A stretch of DNA of 64,000 nt from Bin87 sp034420475 (GTDB lineage Bacteria; Chloroflexota; Dehalococcoidia; Lucifugimonadales; UBA3495), in contig DAOULH010000101.1 of the NCBI GenBank assembly GCA_034420475.1, positions 1-64,000 on the forward strand, given 5' to 3'. A model generated the notes under the pieces. The model was not told the origin of the DNA and made no database searches. It saw nothing but the letters and a program-made list of their open reading frames with translations. Positions within the stretch are counted from its first letter, which is position 1. Each line of letters opens with the position of its first letter. Of this stretch, positions 33,644 through 41,538 are shown piece after piece. Made by a program: the position numbers and the translations under genes.

Positions 33644-33877
33644 ATGGCTATGAAGCCGCGCATCGCCCGCATTTGCGCCCGTATCCGGGTTTTCATCGCC
33701 GCCGGTACCGTGCCGCTGGCACTGCTGGTTTTCCTGGTCAGTATCCCCTTTGGCTGGGAAACAGCGGCCATCGCCGGCATTGCATCACTCGGTTGTGGAG
33801 CAGGCATATCCGCGCTGGGTATTCCCATCTTTGGGTTAGTCGTCAGTTGGGCGTGGCCCGAACGGTTCGGCAACTAA
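33644..33877 (+). CDS. Small two-TM membrane protein behind an RNA switch candidate
   Basis: The 77-aa protein has a basic N-terminus (MAMKPRIARICARIR) and two hydrophobic stretches (about 17-36 and 42-69) ending WAWPERFGN. The ATG is 9 bp after AAAGGAG, which lies inside the right arm of a perfect 12-bp hairpin. No family is recognised. The unusual leader suggests conditional expression. Confidence 0.6.
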   Translation: MAMKPRIARICARIRVFIAAGTVPLALLVFLVSIPFGWETAAIAGIASLGCGAGISALGIPIFGLVVSWAWPERFGN

Positions 33878-34201
33878 ACGATGGTGCGATGCCCTCGCGC
33901 GGAGTGGGCGGGCAAGCGACCTCCCTGATAGTGAGGATCGCCGGATGGCGCCGCACGCCGCTCAACGGAGTTTGTCAACACACCCTAGCGGAAACTACAG
34001 ATACCGATGAACGGCGGCGACGAAAAGACATGGGAAGACTGGACCCCAATGGTGCTGCGGGAACCGCCCAAAGAAACGACCTGACGCTATTGAACCCGGC
34101 TGACCCTCAATCGGACCGAGCCTTGCTGTATCGCAGTCAACTGCGAGCGCGATGGTGTAAATGGCCGACAAGACCAGCGTCCAGCCGCATAATCTTGATT
34201 C
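33878..34201. other. 320-bp stretch without a confident gene
   Basis: A 25-codon frame starting near 34008 (MNGGDEKTWEDWTPMVLREP...) lacks a ribosome site. Nothing else in either strand resembles a gene. No repeat is obvious. Confidence 0.4.
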
Positions 34202-34369
34202 CTATTCATCTCGTGGCGGCGGCGGTGGCGGCGGCGGTGGCGGCGGCGGGTTTGGCCTATCGAGGGGTTGATCCTCACGCAAAGGCTCGGAGGGAGATGG
34301 TGGAGCGGGCCGCGTTGGTGCAGGCTCTCTGCCTGGGCGTCTTCGTTCACTGGTTTGGTTCTGGGGCAT
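34202..34369 (-). CDS. Proline-rich small protein ending in a polyproline run
   Basis: The 55-aa frame starts at ATG 34369 inside the last codons of the upstream 2-TM gene (23-bp overlap). It is Arg/Pro/Glu-rich, continues with REDQPLDRPN, and ends with twelve consecutive prolines and RDE. The run is built from CCG and CCA codons in a 4-codon period. Translational coupling to the membrane gene argues that it is real. A polyproline tract could bind SH3/EVH1-like partners or need EF-P for translation. The alternative is a simple-repeat artefact. Confidence 0.5.
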   Translation of the reverse strand: MPQNQTSERRRPGREPAPTRPAPPSPSEPLREDQPLDRPNPPPPPPPPPPPPRDE

Positions 34370-34868
34370 ACTTCCTCTGCAAGAAATCGTCGGCTGCATC
34401 TACCGCAGCTTTGTTGATCTTCCGATTAGTGGCTGGCTCGTCCCACGACAATGCCATCAACCAGCGGTCATTGATGGACTTCAACTTGTCCTCAACGGTT
34501 GCCTGATCAATGTCTCCGTGCTCGACCGCTCGCCAAAGTGCCTCGTTTTCCCTTTTCAGCCCTTCGCAAATGATCGCTATGATTCTCAGCGTAGCTGCGT
34601 TCCGAGCATAATCCGCCAACGCATCCCATACTGCCAAGGCTATTAGAAGGAGGCCAATCGTACCGCTCACCCAAAGAAACCACCATTGCGATTGACCTGC
34701 AACAAAAATCGCTCCTTCCGAGACGACCAAAGTAAGCAGGGTGAAACGGAGCCAGAATGACATCCGCTTGTTCTTGTCCGACGCCGACGCGTAATAGCGG
34801 ACCTGCCATTCCATGTCCGCCAACATATCCCAGACGGCCTTGCGGGTGACGTATGGTGTGGTTGACAT
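34347..34868 (-). CDS. SLATT-like 2-TM protein
   Basis: The 173-aa protein begins with a cytosolic helix containing MEWQVRYYASASDKNKRMSFWLRF, then two membrane helices (about 38-60 and 63-86), then a long C-terminal helical part ending KYAPEPNQ. The RYY..(A/S)DK...LRF start and the 2-TM hairpin resemble SLATT-type membrane effector domains associated with nucleotide-signalling defence systems, but this is a shape resemblance only. The ribosome site GGAAGG precedes ATG 34868. It overlaps the polyproline gene, and a tRNA-like sequence lies directly upstream. Confidence 0.6.
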   Translation of the reverse strand: MSTTPYVTRKAVWDMLADMEWQVRYYASASDKNKRMSFWLRFTLLTLVVSEGAIFVAGQSQWWFLWVSGTIGLLLIALAVWDALADYARNAATLRIIAIICEGLKRENEALWRAVEHGDIDQATVEDKLKSINDRWLMALSWDEPATNRKINKAAVDAADDFLQRKYAPEPNQ

Positions 34869-34891
34869 GATTATACCTTCCGGGCGCCAGC

Positions 34892-34966
34892 AGCACGGTG
34901 GTTCAATCAGGATAGCACAGCTGCCTGCTAAGCGGTTGGCCGTGGGTTCAAATCGTACCCGAGGTA
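34892..34966 (+). tRNA. Degenerate tRNA-like sequence, tRNA-Arg body with GCT anticodon
   Basis: A full class I cloverleaf can be drawn. Acceptor 34892-34898 with 34959-34965 gives 5 of 7 pairs. D stem 34901-34904 with 34915-34918 gives 3 of 4 and has a GG-containing loop. Anticodon stem 34920-34924 with 34932-34936 pairs fully with GU. The loop CTGCTAA has anticodon GCT at 34927-34929. The 5-nt variable loop is 34937-34941. T stem 34942-34946 with 34954-34958 gives 4 of 5 with loop TTCAAAT. Four mismatches and no encoded CCA suggest a decayed gene. True tRNA-Ser(GCT) has a long variable arm, whereas the sequence around the anticodon resembles tRNA-Arg(TCT). Confidence 0.6.
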
Positions 34967-35047
34967 CCGATATCCTAGACGGTGTGCGCCCAAGCCGTCA
35001 ATACTCAGCGGTCAGTTTTGAGCATGGCGGTCGCACCCCCAAGCCTA

Positions 35048-35824
35048 TCAAGACTGCTCCCGGATGAGCTCCGCGCGCAGCCGCTCGACTTCGGCGCGGA
35101 GTTGCTCGTTTTCGGAAAGGGCGACGTCCCGCTGGGTTTCGGCGGCGTCGGCCCGGGCATTGGCTGCATCGCGGGCAGTGAGCGTTTCGTCGTAGCCCGG
35201 CAGAAACTCCCCGGTGGCCGGGATGCGGAACCGCAGCTTGCCGGCGTCCCAGCACAGGTCCAGTCCCAGGGCCGGGCTGTGCCCCCACACCAGACCGTCG
35301 ATGTCCTCGTGGATTTCAAAGGGCTCGTACTGACCGTTGAGCAGATAACCGCCGTACAGCTTCAGGCCGTAGAACTGGCTGTCGGCTGTGGCGTCGTACA
35401 GCCAGTATTCGCCGATGCCTATGCTGGCGTACAGCGTCGGTTTACCCCGCACGTCGTGGGCGGCGGTGTTTTCGGAGGCAATCTCCAATGCAAAGTCCGG
35501 TGGCTTGCCCATCTCCCACACCCGGTAGGTGTTCCGGTAGAAGATATGGTTCACGTCCACGTCAAAAACGGCGTAACAGTCCGGCGATACGAACCGCCGG
35601 GGGTTGCCCTGCTCATAATAGACGAAAGTGTTGCCTGCTACGTGGGCATTGGGCCGGATGCTGGTGATGTAGTGATGCAGGGGCGTTACTACGGCGCGAA
35701 AAATGACGCCCTGATACTCGGCGTCAGCCATGGGCATACCGTCCGTTTCGGGGTAGAAAACACCGTTTTCGTCGTAGAGGTGGGCCAGCCTGGGGTCAAT
35801 GGCCGGCGGCGATTTGGTGGTCAT
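35048..35824 (-). CDS. Uma2-family endonuclease-like protein with coiled-coil tail
   Basis: The 258-aa protein has the Uma2 core: RRFVSPDCYAVFDVD, GKPPDFALEIASENT with the Glu, a following Lys (GKPTLYASIG), and GEYWLYDAT. The last ~40 residues form an Ala/Glu/Arg coiled coil (ARADAAETQRDVALSENEQL). Start ATG 35824 begins MTTKSPPAIDPRL. It belongs to the same long subtype as 3071-3832 and 60945-61706. It lies alone between the tRNA-like sequence and an AbrB/PIN pair. Confidence 0.8.
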   Translation of the reverse strand: MTTKSPPAIDPRLAHLYDENGVFYPETDGMPMADAEYQGVIFRAVVTPLHHYITSIRPNAHVAGNTFVYYEQGNPRRFVSPDCYAVFDVDVNHIFYRNTYRVWEMGKPPDFALEIASENTAAHDVRGKPTLYASIGIGEYWLYDATADSQFYGLKLYGGYLLNGQYEPFEIHEDIDGLVWGHSPALGLDLCWDAGKLRFRIPATGEFLPGYDETLTARDAANARADAAETQRDVALSENEQLRAEVERLRAELIREQS

Positions 35825-35929
35825 CACTAGCCTCCGGGCGCGTGCCGAACTTGCCGGCCATTGTAGCAAAGCCGGCAGGAATGAAGGCCGGCGCCCGTTG
35901 GGAGAGACGGTAAACCGGCATATTTGATT

Positions 35930-36328
35930 CTACAAATTGCGCACGTTGGGCAGGTTTCCCATCCGGCGATCCAGCGTAAGGGTTTCCAGCCCGGCGCGTG
36001 AATAGTCGTCGGCGATGAGCCGGTCGAAAAGCCCTGGTCCTTCGCGCGTTTGGAGCGCCTGGATCACGGCCTGACCATTCAGCGGCGCGACCAGTCCGCT
36101 GGTCAGCACATCGATCAGTGCGCCCCGAGCGTCAACATCCGACACTCGGTAGTGGTGCTGGATCGCAACGCAGGCTTCGCCAATCACCTGATTCGACGCG
36201 AAGATTTCGCGCCCTTCGTCCTCGACCAGGGCGCGAAGCGCCTCGAGACAGCGCCGGAAATCCCTCTCGGGCTCCCCGACTGCGAGCCTCACCAGGACCG
36301 AGGTGTCAATCCCGAAGCGAGGGGTCAT
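35930..36328 (-). CDS. PIN-domain toxin (VapC-like)
   Basis: The 132-aa protein starts MTPRFGIDTSVLVRLA, with the first PIN acidic residue at Asp8. It continues with a conserved Glu in NQVIGEACVA and a late acidic cluster FDRLIADDYSRAGLETLTLDR, the usual metal-binding set for a PIN ribonuclease. ATG 36328 is chosen; a GTG at 36340 is also possible. It overlaps the antitoxin gene by 23 bp. It probably cleaves RNA when released from its partner. Confidence 0.85.
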   Translation of the reverse strand: MTPRFGIDTSVLVRLAVGEPERDFRRCLEALRALVEDEGREIFASNQVIGEACVAIQHHYRVSDVDARGALIDVLTSGLVAPLNGQAVIQALQTREGPGLFDRLIADDYSRAGLETLTLDRRMGNLPNVRNL

Positions 36329-36548
36329 AGGGCTGATCACGGAACTTCCGGATGTCGAACGGCGGCGTTCCGGGTGCGATCTTGTCCTGCAGGGTGCCCA
36401 GACGCGAGTAGTCGATGCGCCGGGGTCGCAGGATGAAGCCGTCCGGACCTTCGGTAAGTTCCAAATGGTCTCCGGGCTTCACGCCCATGGCGTCCAGGAC
36501 ACGAGCCGGAAACGTAACCTGGCGCTTCGAGGTAATCTTGACAATCAT
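36306..36548 (-). CDS. AbrB/MazE-type antitoxin
   Basis: The 80-aa protein begins MIVKITSKRQVTFPARVLDA, a SpoVT/AbrB swapped-hairpin DNA-binding domain (K.Q.T.P..V...G...GD.L.L). An extended C-terminal tail (DYSRLGTLQDKIAPGTPPFD) follows, of the kind that binds and neutralises a toxin. It overlaps the PIN gene, giving a standard type II toxin-antitoxin operon. Autoregulation through the AbrB domain is expected from the family. Confidence 0.87.
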   Translation of the reverse strand: MIVKITSKRQVTFPARVLDAMGVKPGDHLELTEGPDGFILRPRRIDYSRLGTLQDKIAPGTPPFDIRKFRDQPYDPSLRD

Positions 36549-36704
36549 GATGGCTCCTTACCGATATGCCAGTCATCGTAAGGCATGGCGTCAACAAGCT
36601 TGGCGGATCGCGTGAGAAAGCCGGCCCGGTTGACACCGCCGGCCTCCGCCCTAGAATGGCGCGTACCCGCCAACCCGCCAATCCGCTGACCCTGGAGGCC
36701 CACC

Positions 36705-38009
36705 GTGCCCGACAACTATTCGGAAGAGGAACTGCTGGAACTGGCGCGGAAGTACAGCTTCCGCAGCCGCATGGACCGCAGCGGCGTCACCGGCCCGATT
36801 TTCGTGTGGGGGCGTGGCTCGGTGGTGCGCGACGTCAACGGCAAGGAGTACCTGGACTTCAACTCCGGCCAGATGTGCGCCGCGCTGGGGCACAACCACC
36901 CGCGCATCGTGCAGGCCCTCCAGGAAAGCGCCGAGTCGATGATCCACAGCCACATGACCATCCTCAACGACCGGGAGATCATCCTGGCCAGCCGGCTGGC
37001 CGAGATCACGCCGGAGGGCATGAACCGCAGCCTGTTCTCGGGCTCCGGCAGCGATTCCAACGAGGCGGCCATGGCCATCGCCAAGCGCTACACCGGCGGC
37101 TACGAGGTGGCCAGCCCGGTGGTCAGCTTCCACGGCATGAGCGACGCGGCCCGGGCGGTGACCTTCTCCGGCTGGCACGGCGGCTATGGTCCCTACGCGC
37201 CGGGCAACTATCCCATCATGGCGCCGTACCGTTACCGCTGCGCCTTCTGCAAGGACCGGCCCGCGTGCGACTACACCTGCCTGGACACCAGCTTCGAGTT
37301 GCTGGACGCCCAGGCCGACGGCCGCATGGCCGCCGTCATCACCGAGCCGCTGTTCAGCGCCGGCGGGGTCATCGAGCCGCCTCCGGGCTGGCTGCAGGAG
37401 CTAAAACTGCGCTGCGAACGGCGGGGGATGCTGCTGATCCTGGACGAGGCGCAGACCGGACTGGCCAAGCTGGGCACCATGTGGGCCTCGGAGCACGAGG
37501 GGGTGGTGCCGGACATCTTCACCATCTCGAAGCATTTCGGCGGCGGCATCGCCATCAGCGCGACCATCACCACCGACGAGATCGAGGTGAACGCGGTGGA
37601 CACCGGCCTGGTGGTGGCCCACTCCCACTCCAACGACCCGCTGACCTGCAACGCCGCCATCGCCAGCCTGGACATCATCCTGGAGGAGAACCTGGTGGAC
37701 GTGGCCGACCGCATCGGCCGGTACTGGCAGGGTCACCTGCTGCGGTTGCAGGAACGGCACGAACTGATCGGCGACGTGCGCGGCCGGGGCCTGCTCCAGG
37801 GGATCGAGTTCGTCACCGACCGGGAGACCCGGGAGCCGGCCTACGAGCAGGGCCAGCGCATCGGCCGGATGCTGCTGGAGAACGGCCTGATCGTGAGCAT
37901 CCGCCGGCAGGGCTCGGTGCTGCGCTTCGTGCCACCCTTCACGACGACGGAGGCGCAGATGGACCTGGCGGCGGAGATATTGGACGCGGCGATTGGGGCG
38001 GTTGCGTAG
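36705..38009 (+). CDS. PLP-dependent class III aminotransferase (dialkylglycine decarboxylase-like)
   Basis: The 434-aa protein has the class III fold: an N-terminal substrate segment DFNSGQMCAALGHNHP, LFSGSGSDSNEAAMAIAKRY for cofactor phosphate, VSFHGMS, a LLILDEAQTGLAK block, and the PLP lysine at K276 (TISKHFGGG). The QMCAALGHNHP start and the SKHFGGG wording recall 2,2-dialkylglycine decarboxylase more than the omega-transaminases. A Cys-rich insert near 190 (CAFCKDRPACDYTC) may bind a metal. The gene is monocistronic and opposite to the toxin pair. Confidence 0.87.
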   Translation: MPDNYSEEELLELARKYSFRSRMDRSGVTGPIFVWGRGSVVRDVNGKEYLDFNSGQMCAALGHNHPRIVQALQESAESMIHSHMTILNDREIILASRLAEITPEGMNRSLFSGSGSDSNEAAMAIAKRYTGGYEVASPVVSFHGMSDAARAVTFSGWHGGYGPYAPGNYPIMAPYRYRCAFCKDRPACDYTCLDTSFELLDAQADGRMAAVITEPLFSAGGVIEPPPGWLQELKLRCERRGMLLILDEAQTGLAKLGTMWASEHEGVVPDIFTISKHFGGGIAISATITTDEIEVNAVDTGLVVAHSHSNDPLTCNAAIASLDIILEENLVDVADRIGRYWQGHLLRLQERHELIGDVRGRGLLQGIEFVTDRETREPAYEQGQRIGRMLLENGLIVSIRRQGSVLRFVPPFTTTEAQMDLAAEILDAAIGAVA

Positions 38010-38088
38010 GTAAACGCTTGCGGTGATATGATTTAACACGCACGAGGATCAAACATCTTGACCATTAAACCTCACGGATAGACATAAC

Positions 38089-38484
38089 ATGCCAAACGTC
38101 AACATTTTCGTAAGTTTCGAGTTCGACAAAGATCTCGATCTAAAAAACGCTTTCTACGCGCAGGCCAAAACGCTTTCACCACACCGGGTCTTGAACAGCT
38201 CCCTCAATGAGGCTTACGCGGACCAGCGGTGGCAAGAAAAAGCGCGATCAGCAATCAGCGAATGTGACATTATGGTTATCCTGGTTGGACAGGATACACA
38301 CAATGCCCCCGGAGTAAAAACCGAAGTCAGAATAGCCAGACGATTGAAAAAGCCGATCCTTCAGGTGATACCCCAAGGTCGTCCCTACACAGGGCTATCG
38401 GGAGTTCACGCGACGGTCAAGTGGCGGTGGAAGCGAATTACCCCCAAGATTGATGAGCTGATGGACGGAAATCCGGTTCGATGA
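38089..38484 (+). CDS. TIR-like domain protein (ThsB / DUF1863 type)
   Basis: The 131-aa protein starts NVNIFVSFEFDKDLDLKNAF and continues with ARSAISECDIMVILVGQDTH, then TEVRIARRLKKPILQVIP. This matches the TIR-like DUF1863 fold found in ThsB proteins of Thoeris anti-phage systems and in MTH538. The whole protein is one domain. It overlaps the next gene as ATGA. A ThsA-like NADase or SIR2 partner is not visible within the window, so the role may differ from Thoeris. Confidence 0.8.
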   Translation: MPNVNIFVSFEFDKDLDLKNAFYAQAKTLSPHRVLNSSLNEAYADQRWQEKARSAISECDIMVILVGQDTHNAPGVKTEVRIARRLKKPILQVIPQGRPYTGLSGVHATVKWRWKRITPKIDELMDGNPVR

Positions 38485-39122
38485 AACTACTGCGGACGAC
38501 AATCCGATCATTCACCCACTGCCGCGACCCAATTCGCCTGCTGGTGTTCATGCTGGCCGTAGGGTTGATCGCCCTGCCGGGGGCGGTACTCGCCTGCAGC
38601 CCCACCGCCCCCGCGTCTCCCGGCGCCGGAGAGACGGCCAGGGACTTAGTGGCCAAAGATCAGCCACCACCGGATGGCGCTGAGCTAATCCCCGTCCAGC
38701 AGCAATCCGGCGGCAGCGATCCCACGCCACTGCCGACAATCTGCGCGGACACTGTTGACGCTAGCGGCAATCCTATCAAGCATTGCGGCCCTCCCCCTCC
38801 GGTGGACGGGGACGACGAGCATACCAAGATAGACGGTGGGTTGCAGTCCTTGTTGGATGCTGCCCAAAGAGAACATGCGAACCGATACGGAGGTCAGTCA
38901 CACCTTCGCCCGCTGCTACACCGGGTCGAGATTCAGCTCACGGCGGACACCGATGGTGAAGCAATCATCGCGTGGCTGAAAGAACGCGGATTCTCATATG
39001 AAGACCACCGCCGCGATAATGGCACGATCTACTCGGGTGTTGATGTTACCGCGATTCCCGACTTGAGTGAGGTTGAGGGGGTATTCCAGCTGCTTGAGCC
39101 CATCAAGCCCAACCCAGCCTGA
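38481..39122 (+). CDS. Predicted lipoprotein with I9-like C-terminal domain
   Basis: The 213-aa protein has a basic start, a hydrophobic signal (LLVFMLAVGLIALPGAVLAC) ending in a lipobox at Cys39, and then a Pro/Ser-rich linker. The C-terminal ~80 residues (VEIQLTADTDGEAIIAWLKE, YSGVDVTAIPDLSEVEGVFQ) look like a subtilisin-prodomain/I9-type fold. It would be tethered outside the membrane. The ATGA overlap with the TIR-like gene ties the two together, an unusual pairing of an intracellular signalling domain with an extracytoplasmic lipoprotein. Confidence 0.65.
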   Translation: MKLLRTTIRSFTHCRDPIRLLVFMLAVGLIALPGAVLACSPTAPASPGAGETARDLVAKDQPPPDGAELIPVQQQSGGSDPTPLPTICADTVDASGNPIKHCGPPPPVDGDDEHTKIDGGLQSLLDAAQREHANRYGGQSHLRPLLHRVEIQLTADTDGEAIIAWLKERGFSYEDHRRDNGTIYSGVDVTAIPDLSEVEGVFQLLEPIKPNPA

Positions 39123-39182
39123 TCGATCATCACGACCCATCCCGCGCCAAATTGACAGAGGAGTCCAACAACGCTAGCGGGG

Positions 39183-39548
39183 TCATTGAACGTGTTTTAC
39201 GCGTGGCCGGCATTTCACCTTGGATGTGGCGAGTATCTCTAGGATCTGCTCCTCGTCGAGTCCGTTGGCTCGGAAGGCCTCGAGGGCTTCTTCGAAGGGA
39301 ACGTAATCAGTCGGCGTCAAGGTGATGCTCTCGTCCTGACGCCCTACCACCATGAAGCGTTCGCTCGGGAAGAGGTCCATCATTGAGGTCGGGACGGTGA
39401 AGTAACGTGCGCCGTGCGGGTCGTAGGCTCTGACGTTGGAGCAGACCAGCGCCCTTATCAGCTCGTTGGCGCTGATGCCCAAGTCACGGCTCTTGCTGGC
39501 GATGTGTTCAGCCGTCCAGTCGGGGATGTCGATTTGGATAGATTGCAT
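39183..39548 (-). CDS. Antitoxin-like protein without toxin
   Basis: The 121-aa protein starts MQSIQIDIPDWTAEHIASKS and includes LGISANELIRALVCSNVRAY, FTVPTSMMDLFPSERFMVVG and FEEALEAFRANGLDEEQILE. It is clearly paralogous to the antitoxin at 50746-51081, which has LGIGPDELVRYLVCAHIRKG and FTVPRSM in the same order. That copy precedes a PIN gene; here no PIN gene follows. It may be an orphan antitoxin or act as a stand-alone regulator. Confidence 0.65.
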   Translation of the reverse strand: MQSIQIDIPDWTAEHIASKSRDLGISANELIRALVCSNVRAYDPHGARYFTVPTSMMDLFPSERFMVVGRQDESITLTPTDYVPFEEALEAFRANGLDEEQILEILATSKVKCRPRVKHVQ

Positions 39549-39603
39549 GGGAAAGGGTCCGTGAGCTTCGCGGGTGTCGTTGATTATAGCGCGTGATGGC
39601 CGT

Positions 39604-40233
39604 TCACCGGTCCCACATCCGCACCACGCCGGTGATGTGGGACGTGTCGTTGTAGAGGTGCATGACGCAGTTGTCGGGGTAGGTGTAGATGACGGTGAGG
39701 GAGCAGTTGTGCATGGCGAATTTCCAGTTGGCCTCCAGGGGAAGGTCCAGCAGGGAGACGATGCCGGCGCGCAGGCTGCCGCCGTGGCCGACCAGCAGCA
39801 CGTTCTCGTCCATGTGGTCATGCTTGACCCGCTGCACGATGCGAGCCAGGCGGGTGCTGGTATCACGGATGGTCTCGCCGTTGGGCGGCGCGAAGTCCAG
39901 GTTGTTCTCCAGGGACGGCTCGTAGAGATCGGGATAGGCTTCGCGGTACTCGGCCTCAGTGAGGCCCTCGAAGACGCCCTTGCTGTACTCGCGCAGCTCC
40001 TCGGTGAAGGTGATGGGGATGTCCCGTTCACTCATGGCGACCCGGGCGGTCTCGGCGGCGCGGGCCAGGTCGGAGGAGTAGGCGGCGTCGATCTGTATCG
40101 ACGAGAGGCGGCGGGCCAGCATCTGCGCCTGCTCGCGGCCCCGCTCGGATAACGGCACGTCGGTATGACCCTGGATGCGGCCTTCGGCGTTCCACTCGGT
40201 CTCGCCGTGCCTGGTGATGTAGATGATGCCCAT
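39604..40233 (-). CDS. cobC: Histidine phosphatase, alpha-ribazole phosphatase-like
   Basis: The 209-aa protein has the RHGETEWN motif at residues 8-15, a SSDLARAAETA block, and VLLVGHGGSLRAGI with the second catalytic His, matching the cofactor-dependent phosphoglycerate mutase/CobC superfamily. CobC removes phosphate from alpha-ribazole phosphate in nucleotide-loop assembly. Here the gene follows the CobD-like gene at the end of the late cobalamin run, which supports CobC. A general phosphatase role is the alternative. Confidence 0.75.
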   Translation of the reverse strand: MGIIYITRHGETEWNAEGRIQGHTDVPLSERGREQAQMLARRLSSIQIDAAYSSDLARAAETARVAMSERDIPITFTEELREYSKGVFEGLTEAEYREAYPDLYEPSLENNLDFAPPNGETIRDTSTRLARIVQRVKHDHMDENVLLVGHGGSLRAGIVSLLDLPLEANWKFAMHNCSLTVIYTYPDNCVMHLYNDTSHITGVVRMWDR

Positions 40234-40270
40234 GTTGCTCCCTTATGGCTGCTCGCTGGTACACACTCTG

Positions 40271-40361
40271 TCATCGCGAGGAGCACAGCGATGTGGCGAT
40301 CTCGTTCCCAAGGCGGCACTCCTTGTCCCGACGAGATTGCCACGCTGCGCTCGCAATGACA
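40271..40361. repeat. Hairpin-forming interspersed repeat
   Basis: GTCATCGCGAGGAGCACAGC..GGCGATCTCG on the left faces CGAGATTGCCACGCTGCGCTCGCAATGAC on the right. The two halves are imperfect inverted copies. It belongs to the same family as 8562-8853 and 52653-52812. Confidence 0.75.
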
Positions 40362-40388
40362 TTTCATACAAACCGGGTATGCATCAGC

Positions 40389-41528
40389 TTATGGCTGTGG
40401 GTCCTGGGTCCGGACTTCGGCGATGGCGTCGGCCAGGCGGATGCAGTCATCCACGGGTCGCAGGCCGATGCGGATGCAGTCGGGCAGCCCGAATGACGTG
40501 CAATCCCTCACGAACAGGCCGCGCCGGGCGAGGCGGTCACGCAAGTCCGCCGCGTCGTCCACCCGGGCCAGCACGAAGTTGGCCGCGGTGGGATAGCAGC
40601 GTATGCCCAGGCCGGTCAATCGTTCCACTACGCAATCGCGGGAGGCCGCAACCGCTGCTCTCGCACGCTCCAGGTACGCCGTGTCCGCGATGGCGACCAG
40701 ACCCGACGCCTGGGCCAGGCCGTTGACGCTCCAGTCGGGTTGCAGGGCCGCCAACTGCGAGATCACCGCTTCGCTGGCAACGGCATAGCCCAGCCGCAGG
40801 GCGGTCAGCGCGTAGTCCTTGGTCATGGAGCGCAGCGCGATTATGGACCCGTGCCGCGCCGCCAGCGCGATCACATCGGCATCGGCGCGGCGTTCGGAGA
40901 GGTTGATGTACGCCTCGTCCACCACCAGCAGGCCGCCGACGCTGGCGACGGTGTCGGCAATCTCCGCCAACTGTTCGCGGGCCATCAGCACGCCCGTGGG
41001 GTTGTTGGGATTGCAGACGAAGGTCAGCGCCGGCCGTTGGGTTGCGATGGCGCCGGTTACGGCCGCCGTGTCCCAGGCGAACCCGTCGCTGCACCGGGTC
41101 GCGGTCAGCGTCGTCACCTTGCCGCCAGAGATACGGACGGCGCCGTCGTACTCGCCGTAGGTGGGCGTCAGCAGCAGGGCGCTGGGAGTGCACCCCGCCG
41201 GCGGCGAACCGATCCAGGCGCGGGTCAGCAGGTGGATGATCTCGGTGGAGCCGTTGCCCACGATGACGTTGCCGCTGGTCACGCCGTCGCCGACATGATG
41301 CGCGGCGATAGCCTCGGTCAGCGCCAGGCAGTGTGGATCGGGATAGGCAGTGAGGTCAACGGCGGCGATGGCCTCGGCAACGCCCTGCGGCGGGCCCAGC
41401 GGGCTCACGCTGGCGGAGAAATCGAGACAGTCTTCCAGGCGCAGGCCCAGCGCTCGCAGCTCAGCCTCCTTGATGCCGCCGTGAACGGGGCGGGCGGGCG
41501 GGTCTGGGTTGTCCGGATCCTGAGGCAT
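40389..41528 (-). CDS. cobD: CobD/HisC-like PLP aminotransferase (threonine-phosphate decarboxylase candidate)
   Basis: CobD makes (R)-1-amino-2-propanol phosphate for the nucleotide loop. The 379-aa protein has the class I/II aminotransferase features: HGGIKEAELRALGLRLEDCLDFS, which is CobD-like at the start, TYGEYDGA, CNPNNPTG, VDEAYI, and the PLP lysine in RSMTKDYALTALRLGY. The N-terminal HGG and DFSASVSPLGPP wording favours CobD over HisC, and its place in the late B12 operon supports this. ATG 41528 is 10 bp after the upstream Uma2 gene. Confidence 0.82.
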   Translation of the reverse strand: MPQDPDNPDPPARPVHGGIKEAELRALGLRLEDCLDFSASVSPLGPPQGVAEAIAAVDLTAYPDPHCLALTEAIAAHHVGDGVTSGNVIVGNGSTEIIHLLTRAWIGSPPAGCTPSALLLTPTYGEYDGAVRISGGKVTTLTATRCSDGFAWDTAAVTGAIATQRPALTFVCNPNNPTGVLMAREQLAEIADTVASVGGLLVVDEAYINLSERRADADVIALAARHGSIIALRSMTKDYALTALRLGYAVASEAVISQLAALQPDWSVNGLAQASGLVAIADTAYLERARAAVAASRDCVVERLTGLGIRCYPTAANFVLARVDDAADLRDRLARRGLFVRDCTSFGLPDCIRIGLRPVDDCIRLADAIAEVRTQDPQP

Positions 41529-41538
41529 CTCGATCTTG

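Noticed and set aside
36566..38026. A 486-codon frame overlapping the aminotransferase
   Set aside because: Same strand but a different frame; the aminotransferase frame carries every PLP-enzyme motif.
38089..39122. Calling the TIR-like pair a Thoeris system
   Set aside because: Thoeris needs ThsA, and no SIR2/SLOG or other NADase is next to it. The lipoprotein partner does not fit.
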